Assembly: GCF_001941625.1 (NCBI RefSeq)
Contig: NZ_CP016076.1
Coordinates: 5,812,001 to 5,876,000, forward strand
Direction of reading: 5' to 3'
Length of the DNA stretch: 64,000 nucleotides
Origin: Actinoalloteichus fjordicus
GTDB taxonomy: Bacteria; Actinomycetota; Actinomycetes; Mycobacteriales; Pseudonocardiaceae
Every line of letters starts with the position of its first letter. Within the stretch, counting starts at the first letter, position 1. Below, in pieces: positions 1 to 7,640 of this stretch. Below the pieces are notes generated by a model. That model saw only the letters and a program-made list of their open reading frames with translations, made no database searches and was not told the origin of the DNA. Both the position numbers and the translations under genes were made by a program.

Positions 1-199
1 TCAGATAGGAGTGCAGGAAGCGGTCGTGGTGGCTCACCGCGCGGCAGGACTCGCCCAGCGCGAAGCGGGCCTGGTCGAGAAGAGCGAGCGCCGAGGAGGA
101 GGGCGCGGGAGCAGGCCGCATCGCCGGGACTGTCCGAAGGGGAAGGACCTGATGGGCGGGCCCGGGGTGAATCACGGCGGAGTCGTACTGAACGGACAC
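1..199 (-). CDS. Partial small protein, possibly SAV_6107-type HEPN
   Basis: Open frame running off the left edge, with only the first ~66 residues visible. The GTG start at 199 has a clear GGAGG Shine-Dalgarno at 204-208 (5-nt spacing). After a Pro/Ala-rich leader the protein reads LALLDQARFALGESCRAV, a helical start that resembles the small HEPN-domain proteins (SAV_6107 type) found near the division cluster in actinobacteria. That identity is an inference from a short stretch and from the neighbouring Rv2170-like GNAT gene. A LexA-type SOS box lies about 50 bp upstream of this start, so the gene may be damage-inducible. Confidence 0.5.
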   Translation of the reverse strand, partial: MSVQYDSAVIHPGPAHQVLPLRTVPAMRPAPAPSSSALALLDQARFALGESCRAVSHHDRFLHSYL

Positions 200-246
200 G
201 GCGGCCTCCGAAGGGAGCTTGCTCGCGAGGACGAGTCGGACTGCAT

Positions 247-262
247 TCGAACTGATGTTCGA
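247..262. promoter_or_regulatory. LexA-type SOS box
   Basis: TCGAACTGATGTTCGA is a perfect match to the Gram-positive/mycobacterial SOS box TCGAAC-N4-GTTCGA, extended by one base pair on each side (TTCGAAC...GTTCGAA). It lies between the divergent starts at 199 (-) and 320 (+), closer to the minus-strand gene. Confidence 0.7.
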
Positions 263-319
263 ACATCCCCACACTAACCCGAGATGCCGACAACGCGCCA
301 GGCGTGATCTGATGAACGG

Positions 320-826
320 GTGAGCTCGATCGAGCACCCCGGTGTACGCAAGGTCGCGGCGGCACTGGCCGAGGCAGGCCTGCCCGATGCGGCGGAGGGC
401 ATTCGCGTCCTGGACGCCGACGTCCGCACGGCCGCCCAGGCCGCCGAGGCGGTGGGCGTCGACGTCGGCGCCATCGCCAACAGCCTGATCTTCGACGCCG
501 ACTCGGCACCGCTGCTGGCCCTGACCTCCGGCGCGCACCGCGCCGACACCGCGCTGCTCGCCTCGGCGATCGGCGTCGAGAAGGTCGGCCGAGCGACGCC
601 CGAGTTCGTGCGCACCCATACCGGCCAGGCCATCGGCGGCGTCTCCCCGGTGGGGCATCCCGCGCCGATCACCACGCTGATCGACGCGAGCCTGGCCGAT
701 CACCCGGTGATCTGGGCAGCAGGCGGACATCCCAAAGCACTGTTCCCCATCACCTTTGCCGAGCTGGTCGCACTGACCGGCGGCCGGGTGCTGGCCGTCG
801 CCGAAGCGGGGGGCACCAGCAGGTGA
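320..826 (+). CDS. YbaK/EbsC-family aminoacyl-tRNA deacylase
   Basis: A 168-residue stand-alone YbaK/ProX editing domain. It should hydrolyse mischarged aminoacyl-tRNA (Cys-tRNA(Pro) class) in the cytoplasm. Family features visible: the ANSLIFD strand (residues ~54-60), the LALTSGAHRAD segment, the G-x-A-I-G-G-V-S-P-x-G-H loop (TGQAIGGVSPVGHP), and the late VIWAAGGHP loop with KALFPIT. Length is normal for the family. The start is GTG at 320 without a strong Shine-Dalgarno. The stop overlaps the next start by 4 bp, so the two genes are translationally coupled. Substrate specificity cannot be read from sequence. Confidence 0.85.
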   Translation: MSSIEHPGVRKVAAALAEAGLPDAAEGIRVLDADVRTAAQAAEAVGVDVGAIANSLIFDADSAPLLALTSGAHRADTALLASAIGVEKVGRATPEFVRTHTGQAIGGVSPVGHPAPITTLIDASLADHPVIWAAGGHPKALFPITFAELVALTGGRVLAVAEAGGTSR

Positions 827-1392
827 GCGCCGCCGCCGCAGCGGGCTGGGAACGCTTCGTCGAGCTGTCCGCCGAGGAGATGCGGCTCAGGCTCACCGAG
901 GCACTCCAGGTCTACGTCACCGCGATGCGTTATCCCCCCAGCGCCATGCACCATCGGGGCCCGACCTGGCTCTCCCACGCCGTCCGCGAGGGCTGGCGCG
1001 GCGTCGCGGCCCTCGATCACCGGGGCGCGATGGTCGGGGTGGCCTACGGCTATCGCGGCGCCCCCGGCCAGTGGTGGTACGAACAGGTGAACCACGGGCT
1101 GCTCGACACCGGCCACGCCGCGGGCGCCCAGCACTGGCTGCCCGACTACTTCGAGCTGACCGAACTGCACGTGCTGCCCACGGCGCAGGGACACGGCGTC
1201 GGCGAGACGCTGCTGCGGATGCTGCTGGACCAGGCCGAGGGGGCCAACGTGCTGCTCTCCACGCCGGAGGGCCCCAGCCGGGCCTGGCGGCTGTACCGCC
1301 GTGTCGGCTTCGAGGACGTCCTGCGCAACTACCGCTTCGCGGGCGACCCCCGCCCCTTCGCGGTACTGGGCCGCACCCTGCCGCTGGACTGA
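823..1392 (+). CDS. GNAT N-acetyltransferase (Rv2170-like)
   Basis: A 189-residue GNAT-fold acyltransferase. Motif A is visible as ELHVLPTAQGHGVGETLLRMLL (residues ~110-131; the Q-G-H-G-V-G loop binds the acetyl-CoA pyrophosphate), followed by a motif B-like LYRRVGFEDVLRNYRF. Its place beside lppM and metF matches M. tuberculosis Rv2170, a lysine-type acetyltransferase, but the acceptor here is unknown. It starts within the stop of the deacylase gene (GTGA overlap). Confidence 0.8.
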   Translation: MSAAAAAGWERFVELSAEEMRLRLTEALQVYVTAMRYPPSAMHHRGPTWLSHAVREGWRGVAALDHRGAMVGVAYGYRGAPGQWWYEQVNHGLLDTGHAAGAQHWLPDYFELTELHVLPTAQGHGVGETLLRMLLDQAEGANVLLSTPEGPSRAWRLYRRVGFEDVLRNYRFAGDPRPFAVLGRTLPLD

Positions 1393-1595
1393 CGGGCTCC
1401 GCAGCCCGGTCGCTCGGTGATCGACTCGATCGCCGATTCTCGGCCTCCGCAGCTCACGCCGACACCGTGGGACGGCGCTGCGCGTGCCGGGCAGGTAGGG
1501 ACGGCAACGAGCCGATCAGGACCAGACCGAGAACGACCTCACCGGTGTGGGACGACTCCGCGAGTTCGAGATACCGCGCCGTCAGCACAGCTTCC

Positions 1596-1685
1596 GGACC
1601 AGGCCCGGCGTGCGCGGGGAGGACGTCCGGTCCGCCGACGCGGCGGTGCAGCACGCCGGAACAGCCCCGCGTGCGCGGGGAGGAC
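1596..1685 (-). CRISPR. Vestigial type I-E CRISPR: 2 repeats, 1 spacer
   Basis: Two copies of a repeat ending in GTGCGCGGGGAGGAC lie exactly 61 bp apart (ends at 1624 and 1685), the type I-E periodicity. The repeat at 1658-1685 is 28 bp and carries the typical stem CCCCGCG/CGCGGGG; read on the minus strand it begins GTCCTCCCCGCG, as in actinobacterial I-E repeats. The repeat at 1596-1624 is degenerate in its other half, as expected for a terminal repeat. The single spacer is 33 bp (1625-1657). No cas genes are in the window. Confidence 0.65.
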
Positions 1686-1703
1686 ACTTGCTGACCTGGG
1701 ATC

Positions 1704-1717
1704 TTACCGGACGGTAA
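1704..1717. promoter_or_regulatory. Palindrome TTACCG-GA-CGGTAA
   Basis: A perfect 6+6 inverted repeat around a 2-bp centre, on the leader side of the CRISPR remnant. It has the size of a dimeric regulator site. No partner gene is obvious. Confidence 0.3.
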
Positions 1718-2135
1718 CCGGATTCTCATTCACTCCGGATAGGAGAGGAAACCGATCGGCAGGCACGAGGACCAGCCTAGCCACTCACTCGCAATCGCCG
1801 AGCGCCCCGGACCCGGACCCGGACCGTCGCGCCCGGGCGCTGCCGGCGGGCAGCCGATTCAGTCCGGTGGGATCGACGGATCGAACGGCTCCGCAGGGGA
1901 TCTCGCGATCTTCTCCCGTCCGAAGCGAGCCAGGCCGAGGAGCGACGCGGGGACCGGGCCGAACCGACGGTCGCGGCCGTCGCACCGGAGTTCGGCTCTG
2001 CCCGGAATTCGCTCTGCCCGGCGTTCGGCTCTGCGCTCGGCGCCCTCGCGGGCGATGACCACGTCCTGCGCTGGTCACCGCCCGCGAGCAGCCGACCAAG
2101 GCGCCCCGGCGACTCCACAGCCGAGGCGACCCGCC

Positions 2136-3839
2136 TCACAGCTGCGCGAGCTGCTCCCGAAGGTCGTCCAGGCCGAGCGCGCCCATCTCCAGGGCCTGCC
2201 GGTGGAAGGCCTTGATGTCGAAGTCCGCGCCGCCTCGCTTCCTGGCGTCGTCCCTTGCCGCCAGCCAGAGCCGCTCGCCGAGCTTGTAGGAGGGCGCCTG
2301 GCCCGGCCAGCCGAGGTAGCGGTCGACCTCGTCGTACACGTGGTCTCGGGCCTCGATGGTCCTGGTGAGCATGAACTCCAGGCCCAGCTCCGGCGTCCAG
2401 CGCTCGCCCTCGTGGAAGCCGGTGCCCTTCGGGATCTCCAGCTCCAGGTGCATGCCGATGTCGACGATCACCCTGGCCGCCCGCAGCAGCTGGGCGTTGA
2501 GCATGCCCATCAGGTCGCCGTCGTCGGAGAGGTAGCCCAACTCGCGCATCAGCCGCTCGGAGTACAGCGCCCAGCCCTCGCCGTGTCCGGACACCCAGCA
2601 CAGCAGGCGCTGGAACTTGTTGAGGCGCTCCCGCAGATGCACGGCCGTGGCCACCTGGAGGTGATGGCCCGGCACGCCCTCGTGGTAGACGGTGGTGACC
2701 TCACGCCAGGTGGCGAAGTCGGCCTGGCCGGTGTTCACCGACCACCACATGCGGCCCGGTCGGGACATGTCGTCGGCGGGGCCGGTGTAGTAGGCGCCGT
2801 TGCCGCCGCCGGGCGGGGCGATCCGGCACTCCAGGCTCATCAGCTCGTCGGGGATCTCGAAGTGCACGCCGCGCAGTTCCCGCAGGGCGGCGTCGGAGAG
2901 GTTCTGCATCCACTGCTGGAAGGCGTCCTGCCCGGTCACCTGGTAGCGAGGATCGACGTCCAGGGCGGCGGCGGCCTCGGCGAGCGTGGCGCCGGGGCGC
3001 ACGACGCGGCCCGCGACCTCCTTCATCTCCGTCTCGATGCGGAAGAACTCCTCCCAGCCCCAGGCGTAGGCCTCGGCCAGGTCCAGGCGCGCGCCGATGA
3101 AGTAGCGCGACCACAGCTGGTATGCCTCCGGGCCCACGGCGTCCTTGGTCGGTGCCTTCGGGGCGAGGTCGGCACGGAGGAATCGGGCGAAGTCGGCGTA
3201 GGCCTGGGCGGCGGCGTCCGCGCCCGCCTGGAGCTCGGTGCGCAGGGTGGCGTTCACGTCCGCCCGGCCGTCGGCGCCGCCGATCAGCGAGCCGAAGAAG
3301 GAGTCGACGTCGCCGCCACCCGACCAGGTGTCGCACTGTCCGGCGACCTTCTCAACCTGCCGCAACGCTGCGCAGCGGCCCGCGGCGGCACCCGCACCCA
3401 GCGACACGCGCAGTCCCGCGAGCGCGTCGGGAACGGACCGCAGCCGGGCGGCGATGTTCTCCCAGTGCTCCGTGCTCTCGGTGGGCATCAGGTCGAAGAC
3501 CTCTCGGATCTCCTGCACCGGGCTGGCGATGACGTTCAACGCCGCGGAGTCCAGCCCTGCCTGATGCAGCTCGCTGTCGAGACCGATCCGCTCCTGGAAC
3601 ACGGCCTTGGCGACCCGCTGCGCCGCATCGGCCGGTTCGGCCGCCGCCATCGCCCGCAACGCCGTCGCGGCCAGCTCTCCCCTGGCCGCGAAGCCTTCCG
3701 GCGAGTAGTCGGTCAACTTGTCGTCGTATCCCGAGATGCCGATGAAGGTGGCGTCGCTCGGAGCGAGGGAGACGAAGTCGTCCACGAATCGATCGCTGAT
3801 CTCGTGGACGCCCTTGGCCGGAGGAGGAGTGGAGGACAT
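2136..3839 (-). CDS. DUF885 family putative zinc metallopeptidase
   Basis: A 567-residue DUF885 protein, normal length for the family. The signature HEGVPGHH lies at residues 386-393 (H386, E387, H393 region, a gluzincin-like HExxxGHH metal site) and is followed by the conserved GHGEGWALYSERLM segment. No signal peptide is visible, so it is probably cytoplasmic. Substrate unknown; the family is thought to act on peptides or small amide substrates. The ATG at 3839 follows a TAGCGT -10 element by 6 nt with no Shine-Dalgarno, so the transcript is probably leaderless. It diverges from lppM. Confidence 0.85.
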   Translation of the reverse strand: MSSTPPPAKGVHEISDRFVDDFVSLAPSDATFIGISGYDDKLTDYSPEGFAARGELAATALRAMAAAEPADAAQRVAKAVFQERIGLDSELHQAGLDSAALNVIASPVQEIREVFDLMPTESTEHWENIAARLRSVPDALAGLRVSLGAGAAAGRCAALRQVEKVAGQCDTWSGGGDVDSFFGSLIGGADGRADVNATLRTELQAGADAAAQAYADFARFLRADLAPKAPTKDAVGPEAYQLWSRYFIGARLDLAEAYAWGWEEFFRIETEMKEVAGRVVRPGATLAEAAAALDVDPRYQVTGQDAFQQWMQNLSDAALRELRGVHFEIPDELMSLECRIAPPGGGNGAYYTGPADDMSRPGRMWWSVNTGQADFATWREVTTVYHEGVPGHHLQVATAVHLRERLNKFQRLLCWVSGHGEGWALYSERLMRELGYLSDDGDLMGMLNAQLLRAARVIVDIGMHLELEIPKGTGFHEGERWTPELGLEFMLTRTIEARDHVYDEVDRYLGWPGQAPSYKLGERLWLAARDDARKRGGADFDIKAFHRQALEMGALGLDDLREQLAQL

Positions 3840-3845
3840 GCGGGC

Positions 3846-3851
3846 ACGCTA
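3846..3851 (-). promoter_or_regulatory. -10 element, leaderless DUF885 gene
   Basis: TAGCGT on the minus strand, 6 nt before the ATG at 3839. No clear -35. Confidence 0.45.
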
Positions 3852-4342
3852 CCTGCTTGCTCGTCGGCGGTCGGCAGGTTTTCGTGACGGCCGACGAAGC
3901 GGGCGGCAGGGGTGATGCGCCGCGTCTTCCGGCCGGGAAGGAACCGCATCGCGCAGGCCGACACCGTGCCGCCACGGTTAAGACGTCCGTCGGTGCGGCG
4001 ACCGCCGTCCGCAGTCCCGTCAGTCTCGCCCGCAGGCGTCGAAGCAAGAGTCCGTGCCGCTTCGAACCGTCGGATCTCGCCCCGACGGGTGGTTCGGCGC
4101 GAACCGTCCGCATCGGAAGTCCGGTCCGCGACCAGGGCCCTCCCCCCGTCCAGGAGGTGACCCGAGATCCGGCCTCGCGGTGCCGCCGCCGCGTCCATGG
4201 CAGGCAGGCCGGGCAGCCCCGGCGAGCGGCCCGCGCGAGCTCAGACGGGCCTCGACGACAGAAAGCGAGACATACTCATACTCTCGAGTGGACGCCCGCG
4301 CATCTCGGGCGAGACGCCGGAATCTCCTGCGAAGATGAGCCG
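3852..4342. other. Gene-free divergent promoter region
   Basis: Between the DUF885 gene and lppM. Long open frames exist on both strands but are Arg/Pro-rich and lack codon bias. A slightly AT-richer patch (CATACTCATACTCTC, about 4270-4285) may carry the lppM promoter. Confidence 0.4.
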
Positions 4343-5020
4343 GTGGCCCCGCTGATCCCCGTGACGCCCACTCGTCGAAGGGCGTCGGCACTTGCGCTGA
4401 TTCTGTCGTTCGTCGCCGTGTTCGCCTGCGGCTGCATGCGGCTCGACATCGTGATGGACATCAACGACCAGGACCGCGTCTCGGGGCGATTCGTCGTCGC
4501 CGCGCTGCCCACCCGGCCCGACGACGTCGGCCCCGTGATCCAGGTGCCGCCGGGGATGGACCAGCTCATCACCGTCGAGCCGTATGACTCCGACGGGTAC
4601 GTCGGCACCCTGCTGACCTTCGACAGCCTGACCTTCGAACAGCTCCAGGAGCTGGTCGGCAACGGACCGCAAGCCAGCCGCTACCGCTTCAGCCTGCGAC
4701 AGATCGGCGAGAACCTGTCGTTCAACACCACGATGGATCTGAGCCAGGTGACCAAGGAGAACGCCGACATCCGCGTCGCCGTCACCTTCCCCGCCGAGGT
4801 GGACAACACCAACGGTCGCGCCGAGGGGCGGACCGTGACCTGGCGGCCGCGCGCGGGCGGGCTGAACACTCTGCAGGCATCGCTCCAGCACGGCGGGGCG
4901 GGCGACACCTGGATCTGGGGGGCCGTGACGGTCGGCGCTCTGACCGGCAGCGCCTCGGTGCTGGTCGGCATCCTCGCGCTGAACGCCCATCGGTACAGCC
5001 GCCGCCTGATCCACCGCTGA
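4343..5020 (+). CDS. lppM: LppM-family lipoprotein
   Basis: A 225-residue LppM homologue. The N-terminus has Arg residues, a hydrophobic core and a lipobox-like VFACGC, with the likely lipidated Cys at about residue 31. The body matches the LppM fold (MRLDIVMDINDQDRVSG...), and a single membrane helix (WIWGAVTVGALTGSASVLVG) lies near the C-terminus. In M. tuberculosis LppM is envelope-associated and affects lipid traffic and phagosome manipulation; the function in this organism is not known. GTG at 4343 is preceded by GAAG and gives a normal signal peptide; GTG at 4361 is the alternative. The gene sits between the GNAT and metF genes, as in mycobacteria. Confidence 0.8.
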   Translation: MAPLIPVTPTRRRASALALILSFVAVFACGCMRLDIVMDINDQDRVSGRFVVAALPTRPDDVGPVIQVPPGMDQLITVEPYDSDGYVGTLLTFDSLTFEQLQELVGNGPQASRYRFSLRQIGENLSFNTTMDLSQVTKENADIRVAVTFPAEVDNTNGRAEGRTVTWRPRAGGLNTLQASLQHGGAGDTWIWGAVTVGALTGSASVLVGILALNAHRYSRRLIHR

Positions 5021-5282
5021 TCACGGCCCCGGCGAGCGCACGACGGCAGGCCTGCCGGGACGGCGAAGGCGCGCACCCGAGCAGCCGAGAACCCCCCGGC
5101 GGAGGCCCCGGACCAGGCGCGACGCGGCCAGTGCCGAGGCGGCCGATCCAGATCCACCCTCCGCGCTGCGCCGTGCCGACGCCGGGAGCACGAAGCCGAC
5201 GCAACGGCGACGACCCGATCAGCCTCGAAGGACTCCGCAGGTCCCCTGAGGCCGACGGGTCGCCGTGCCTCGGACAGCCCGC

Positions 5283-6167
5283 TCAGGGCCGGACCGGAAG
5301 CAGCCCGAGCCTGGCGACCACCTCCCGCGTCGCCGTCGCCCGATTGAGCGTGTAGAAGTGCAGCGCGTCGACGCCCTCGGCGAGCAGGTTCGAGCACAGC
5401 TCCGTCACGATCTCGATGCCCTCCGCGCGGAAGGCCGCCGGGTCGTCGGCATGTCGCTCCAGCCTGCGTGCCAGTGCGACGGGCACGTCCGCGCCGGACA
5501 GCTCGACGGTCTTGGTCAGCATGCGCTGAGTGGTCAAGGGCATGACACCGGGCAGCAGCGGCACGTCACATCCCCTGGCGGCGAGTCGGTCCCGCAGTCG
5601 AAGAAAGTCGTCCGGTTGGAAGAAGAGCTGGGCGATGGCGAAATCGGCGCCCGCGCGGATCTTGCGCACGAGATGGTCGGCGTCGACCTCCAGATCGGCC
5701 GATCGAGGATGACCATAGGGAAAGGCCGCCACCCCGACGCAGAACGGCCCCAGCTCGCGGACCAGCCGCACCAGCTCCTCCGCGTAGGTGATGCCCTCGG
5801 GATGCGGCACCCATTCGCCCAGCGGGTCGCCGGGCGGGTCGCCGCGCACCGCCAGCACGTTGTGCACGCCGACGGCCGCGTACCAGCCGATGACGTTGCG
5901 CAGCTCCGCCAGCGAGTGGTTCACGCCGGTCAGATGTGCCATCGGCACCAGGGTCGTCTCCTGGGCGATGCGCCCAGTGGTTCGGATGGTGCGATCCCGA
6001 CTGGATCCCCCCGCCCCATAGGTGATGGACACGAAGGCGGGGTCCAACGGCTCCAGCTCTCGAACCGCACGCCAGAGCCTGCGCTCACTCTCATCGTCGC
6101 GTGGCGGGAAGAACTCCACGGAGAACACCGGACGTTGCGCTCTCAATCGATCCACGACGGCCGTCAT
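5283..6167 (-). CDS. metF: Methylenetetrahydrofolate reductase
   Basis: A 294-residue TIM-barrel flavoprotein that reduces 5,10-methylene-THF to 5-methyl-THF for methionine synthesis. Visible motifs: VFSVEFFPPRDD near the N-terminus (conserved Glu of the FFPP motif), the strand ending in TYGAGGSSRDRT, VLAVRGDPP, FAIAQLFFQPDDF, and LLPGVMPLTT. The ATG at 6167 follows TAGTCT (6175-6180) by 7 nt, consistent with a leaderless mRNA. It is convergent with lppM and divergent from the polyprenyl synthetase, the same arrangement as M. tuberculosis Rv2172c-Rv2173. Confidence 0.9.
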   Translation of the reverse strand: MTAVVDRLRAQRPVFSVEFFPPRDDESERRLWRAVRELEPLDPAFVSITYGAGGSSRDRTIRTTGRIAQETTLVPMAHLTGVNHSLAELRNVIGWYAAVGVHNVLAVRGDPPGDPLGEWVPHPEGITYAEELVRLVRELGPFCVGVAAFPYGHPRSADLEVDADHLVRKIRAGADFAIAQLFFQPDDFLRLRDRLAARGCDVPLLPGVMPLTTQRMLTKTVELSGADVPVALARRLERHADDPAAFRAEGIEIVTELCSNLLAEGVDALHFYTLNRATATREVVARLGLLPVRP

Positions 6168-6174
6168 GATTTCC

Positions 6175-6180
6175 AGACTA
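6175..6180 (-). promoter_or_regulatory. -10 element of metF (leaderless)
   Basis: TAGTCT, 7 nt upstream of the metF ATG at 6167. Confidence 0.5.
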
Positions 6181-6269
6181 AGGGCGTCCACATCGTGAAC
6201 GACTGGAGGCGCGGACGATGCACACGCGCTTCTCGACTCGATCACGACCCCGCGTGGAGTGACCACGAT

Positions 6270-6275
6270 TACCTT
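6270..6275 (+). promoter_or_regulatory. -10 element of polyprenyl synthetase (leaderless)
   Basis: TACCTT, 7 nt upstream of ATG 6283. The GGAGG at 6278-6282 touches the ATG, so it cannot serve it as a Shine-Dalgarno, but it could serve the GTG at 6292. Confidence 0.4.
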
Positions 6276-6282
6276 TCGGAGG

Positions 6283-7398
6283 ATGGGCGTCGTGCATTCC
6301 TCCCCCCGATCGTTGCGCACCCCCGACGACGACCTTCCCGACCTGGTACGACACGAACTCGTGTCGTTCTTCGAAACCAGGCAGGCCGTGCAGCGGGCGA
6401 CGGCAGGCGAGTTCGCCGACGCGACGGACTCGCTGATCGAACTCGTGCTGAGCGGGGGGAAACGCCTGCGACCCACCTTCGCCTGGTGGGGCTGGCGGGC
6501 GGCGGGCGGCGACCCGACGGGCGCCCAGGCGGGCGCGGTGATCCGCGCCGCGAGCGCCCTGGAGCTGATCCAGGGCTGCGCGCTGGTCCATGACGACCTG
6601 ATGGACGACTCGCCCCGGCGCCGAGGCCTGCCGACGGTCCACGTCACCTTCGCCGAACGGCATCGGCAGGCGGGCTGGGCCACGGGATCGAACCGGTTCG
6701 GGATGGCTGCGGCGGTGCTGCTCGGCGACCTCTCGCTCGCCTGGGCCGACGACATGCTGCGGGAGTCGGGGCTCTCGGCGGCGGCGGCGACCAGGGCGGC
6801 CGAGCCCTGGCAGGCGATGCGCACCGAGATGCTCGCGGGCCAGTATCTCGACATGCTCGCGCAGGTACGCGGGGACGAGGACCCGGAGACCGCACTGCGG
6901 GTAAACCGGCTCAAGAGCGCGGCCTACACCGTGGAGCGGCCGTTGCACCTCGGCGCGGCGATCGCCGACGCGCCTGCGGCGGTCGTCGCCGGGCTGCGCG
7001 GCTTCGGCACGGCCATCGGGGTGGCCTTCCAGCTTCGTGACGACCAGCTCGGCGTCTTCGGCGATCCCGCCGTCACCGGCAAGCCCGCGGGTGACGACCT
7101 TCGCGAGGGCAAGCGGACGCTGCTGCTGTCGATCGGGATGCGCCGAGCCGCTGAACGGGTGAACGATTCGGCCTCGGCGATCCTGCGGGCTGCCGTGGGC
7201 AATGCCGAGCTGGACGAGGACGGCGTGTCCGCCGCTCGCGCCGTGTTGATCGACCTCGGTGCTGTGGCGGAGGTCGAGAAGGAGATCGACCGGTTGACCG
7301 AGCAGGCGCTGACCGAGTTGGCGGCGACGCCGATCGTGTCGGACGCGCGGGAGGGACTCACCAGGCTGGCGGCCAGCGCCACCCGACGTGACCACTGA
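6283..7398 (+). CDS. Polyprenyl (geranylgeranyl-type) diphosphate synthase, IdsA-like
   Basis: A 371-residue trans-isoprenyl diphosphate synthase that condenses IPP with allylic diphosphates. The first aspartate-rich motif is DDLMD at residues 104-108. The second is DDQLGVFGD starting at residue 253, with the conserved Lys downstream in GKRTLL. GGKRLRP (IPP binding) lies near residue 50. Product chain length cannot be set reliably; gene order matches idsA2 (Rv2173). Start is uncertain: ATG 6283 fits a leaderless -10, GTG 6292 has a Shine-Dalgarno, and GTG 6259 is further upstream. Supplies isoprenoids next to mptA, which uses a polyprenyl-phosphate mannose donor. Confidence 0.85.
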   Translation: MGVVHSSPRSLRTPDDDLPDLVRHELVSFFETRQAVQRATAGEFADATDSLIELVLSGGKRLRPTFAWWGWRAAGGDPTGAQAGAVIRAASALELIQGCALVHDDLMDDSPRRRGLPTVHVTFAERHRQAGWATGSNRFGMAAAVLLGDLSLAWADDMLRESGLSAAAATRAAEPWQAMRTEMLAGQYLDMLAQVRGDEDPETALRVNRLKSAAYTVERPLHLGAAIADAPAAVVAGLRGFGTAIGVAFQLRDDQLGVFGDPAVTGKPAGDDLREGKRTLLLSIGMRRAAERVNDSASAILRAAVGNAELDEDGVSAARAVLIDLGAVAEVEKEIDRLTEQALTELAATPIVSDAREGLTRLAASATRRDH

Positions 7399-7640
7399 CC
7401 GGAGTACCGAACGCCCTCACCCGTTCAGCCGTAGGGTCGACACCCTCGGTGATCATATCGACACTGATGGACACACGATCATGGAATCAGGACTGCGGCA
7501 GGCCGAGTGCGACCGGCGGCCTGTGGGACCATGGGGCCGCGATGCGCAGCCCTGACACCTCCCGTACCGCCGCCGTGACGACTTCGGCAGCAGGCCACAC
7601 CGCACTCAGCCCCCCGAATCACCCGTCGAGAGAACACGCC
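7399..7640 (+). promoter_or_regulatory. Leader/promoter region of mptA
   Basis: Contains TAGGGT at 7432-7437, a likely -10 element. In-frame starts GTG 7449 and ATG 7542 would lengthen MptA by 64 or 33 residues. The extra sequence is Ser/Thr-rich and unlike the family, so I treat it as a leader. Confidence 0.3.

Larger units (their letters stand above)
1393..2135. other. Gene-free stretch with CRISPR remnant
   Basis: No convincing gene. It holds the two-repeat CRISPR remnant (1596-1685), a 14-bp palindrome (1704-1717), and three short GC-rich direct repeats built on TTCGGCTCTGC between about 1989 and 2037. The minus-strand open frames here lack codon structure. Confidence 0.5.

Noticed and set aside
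1441-1560. Further degenerate CRISPR repeats upstream of 1596
   Set aside because: GTGTGGGACGAC and GCGCGTGCCGGGC-like stretches do not keep the 61-bp register.
1777-2601. 274-aa minus-strand frame across the CRISPR-proximal region
   Set aside because: Overlaps the DUF885 gene in another frame and has no coding pattern upstream of it.
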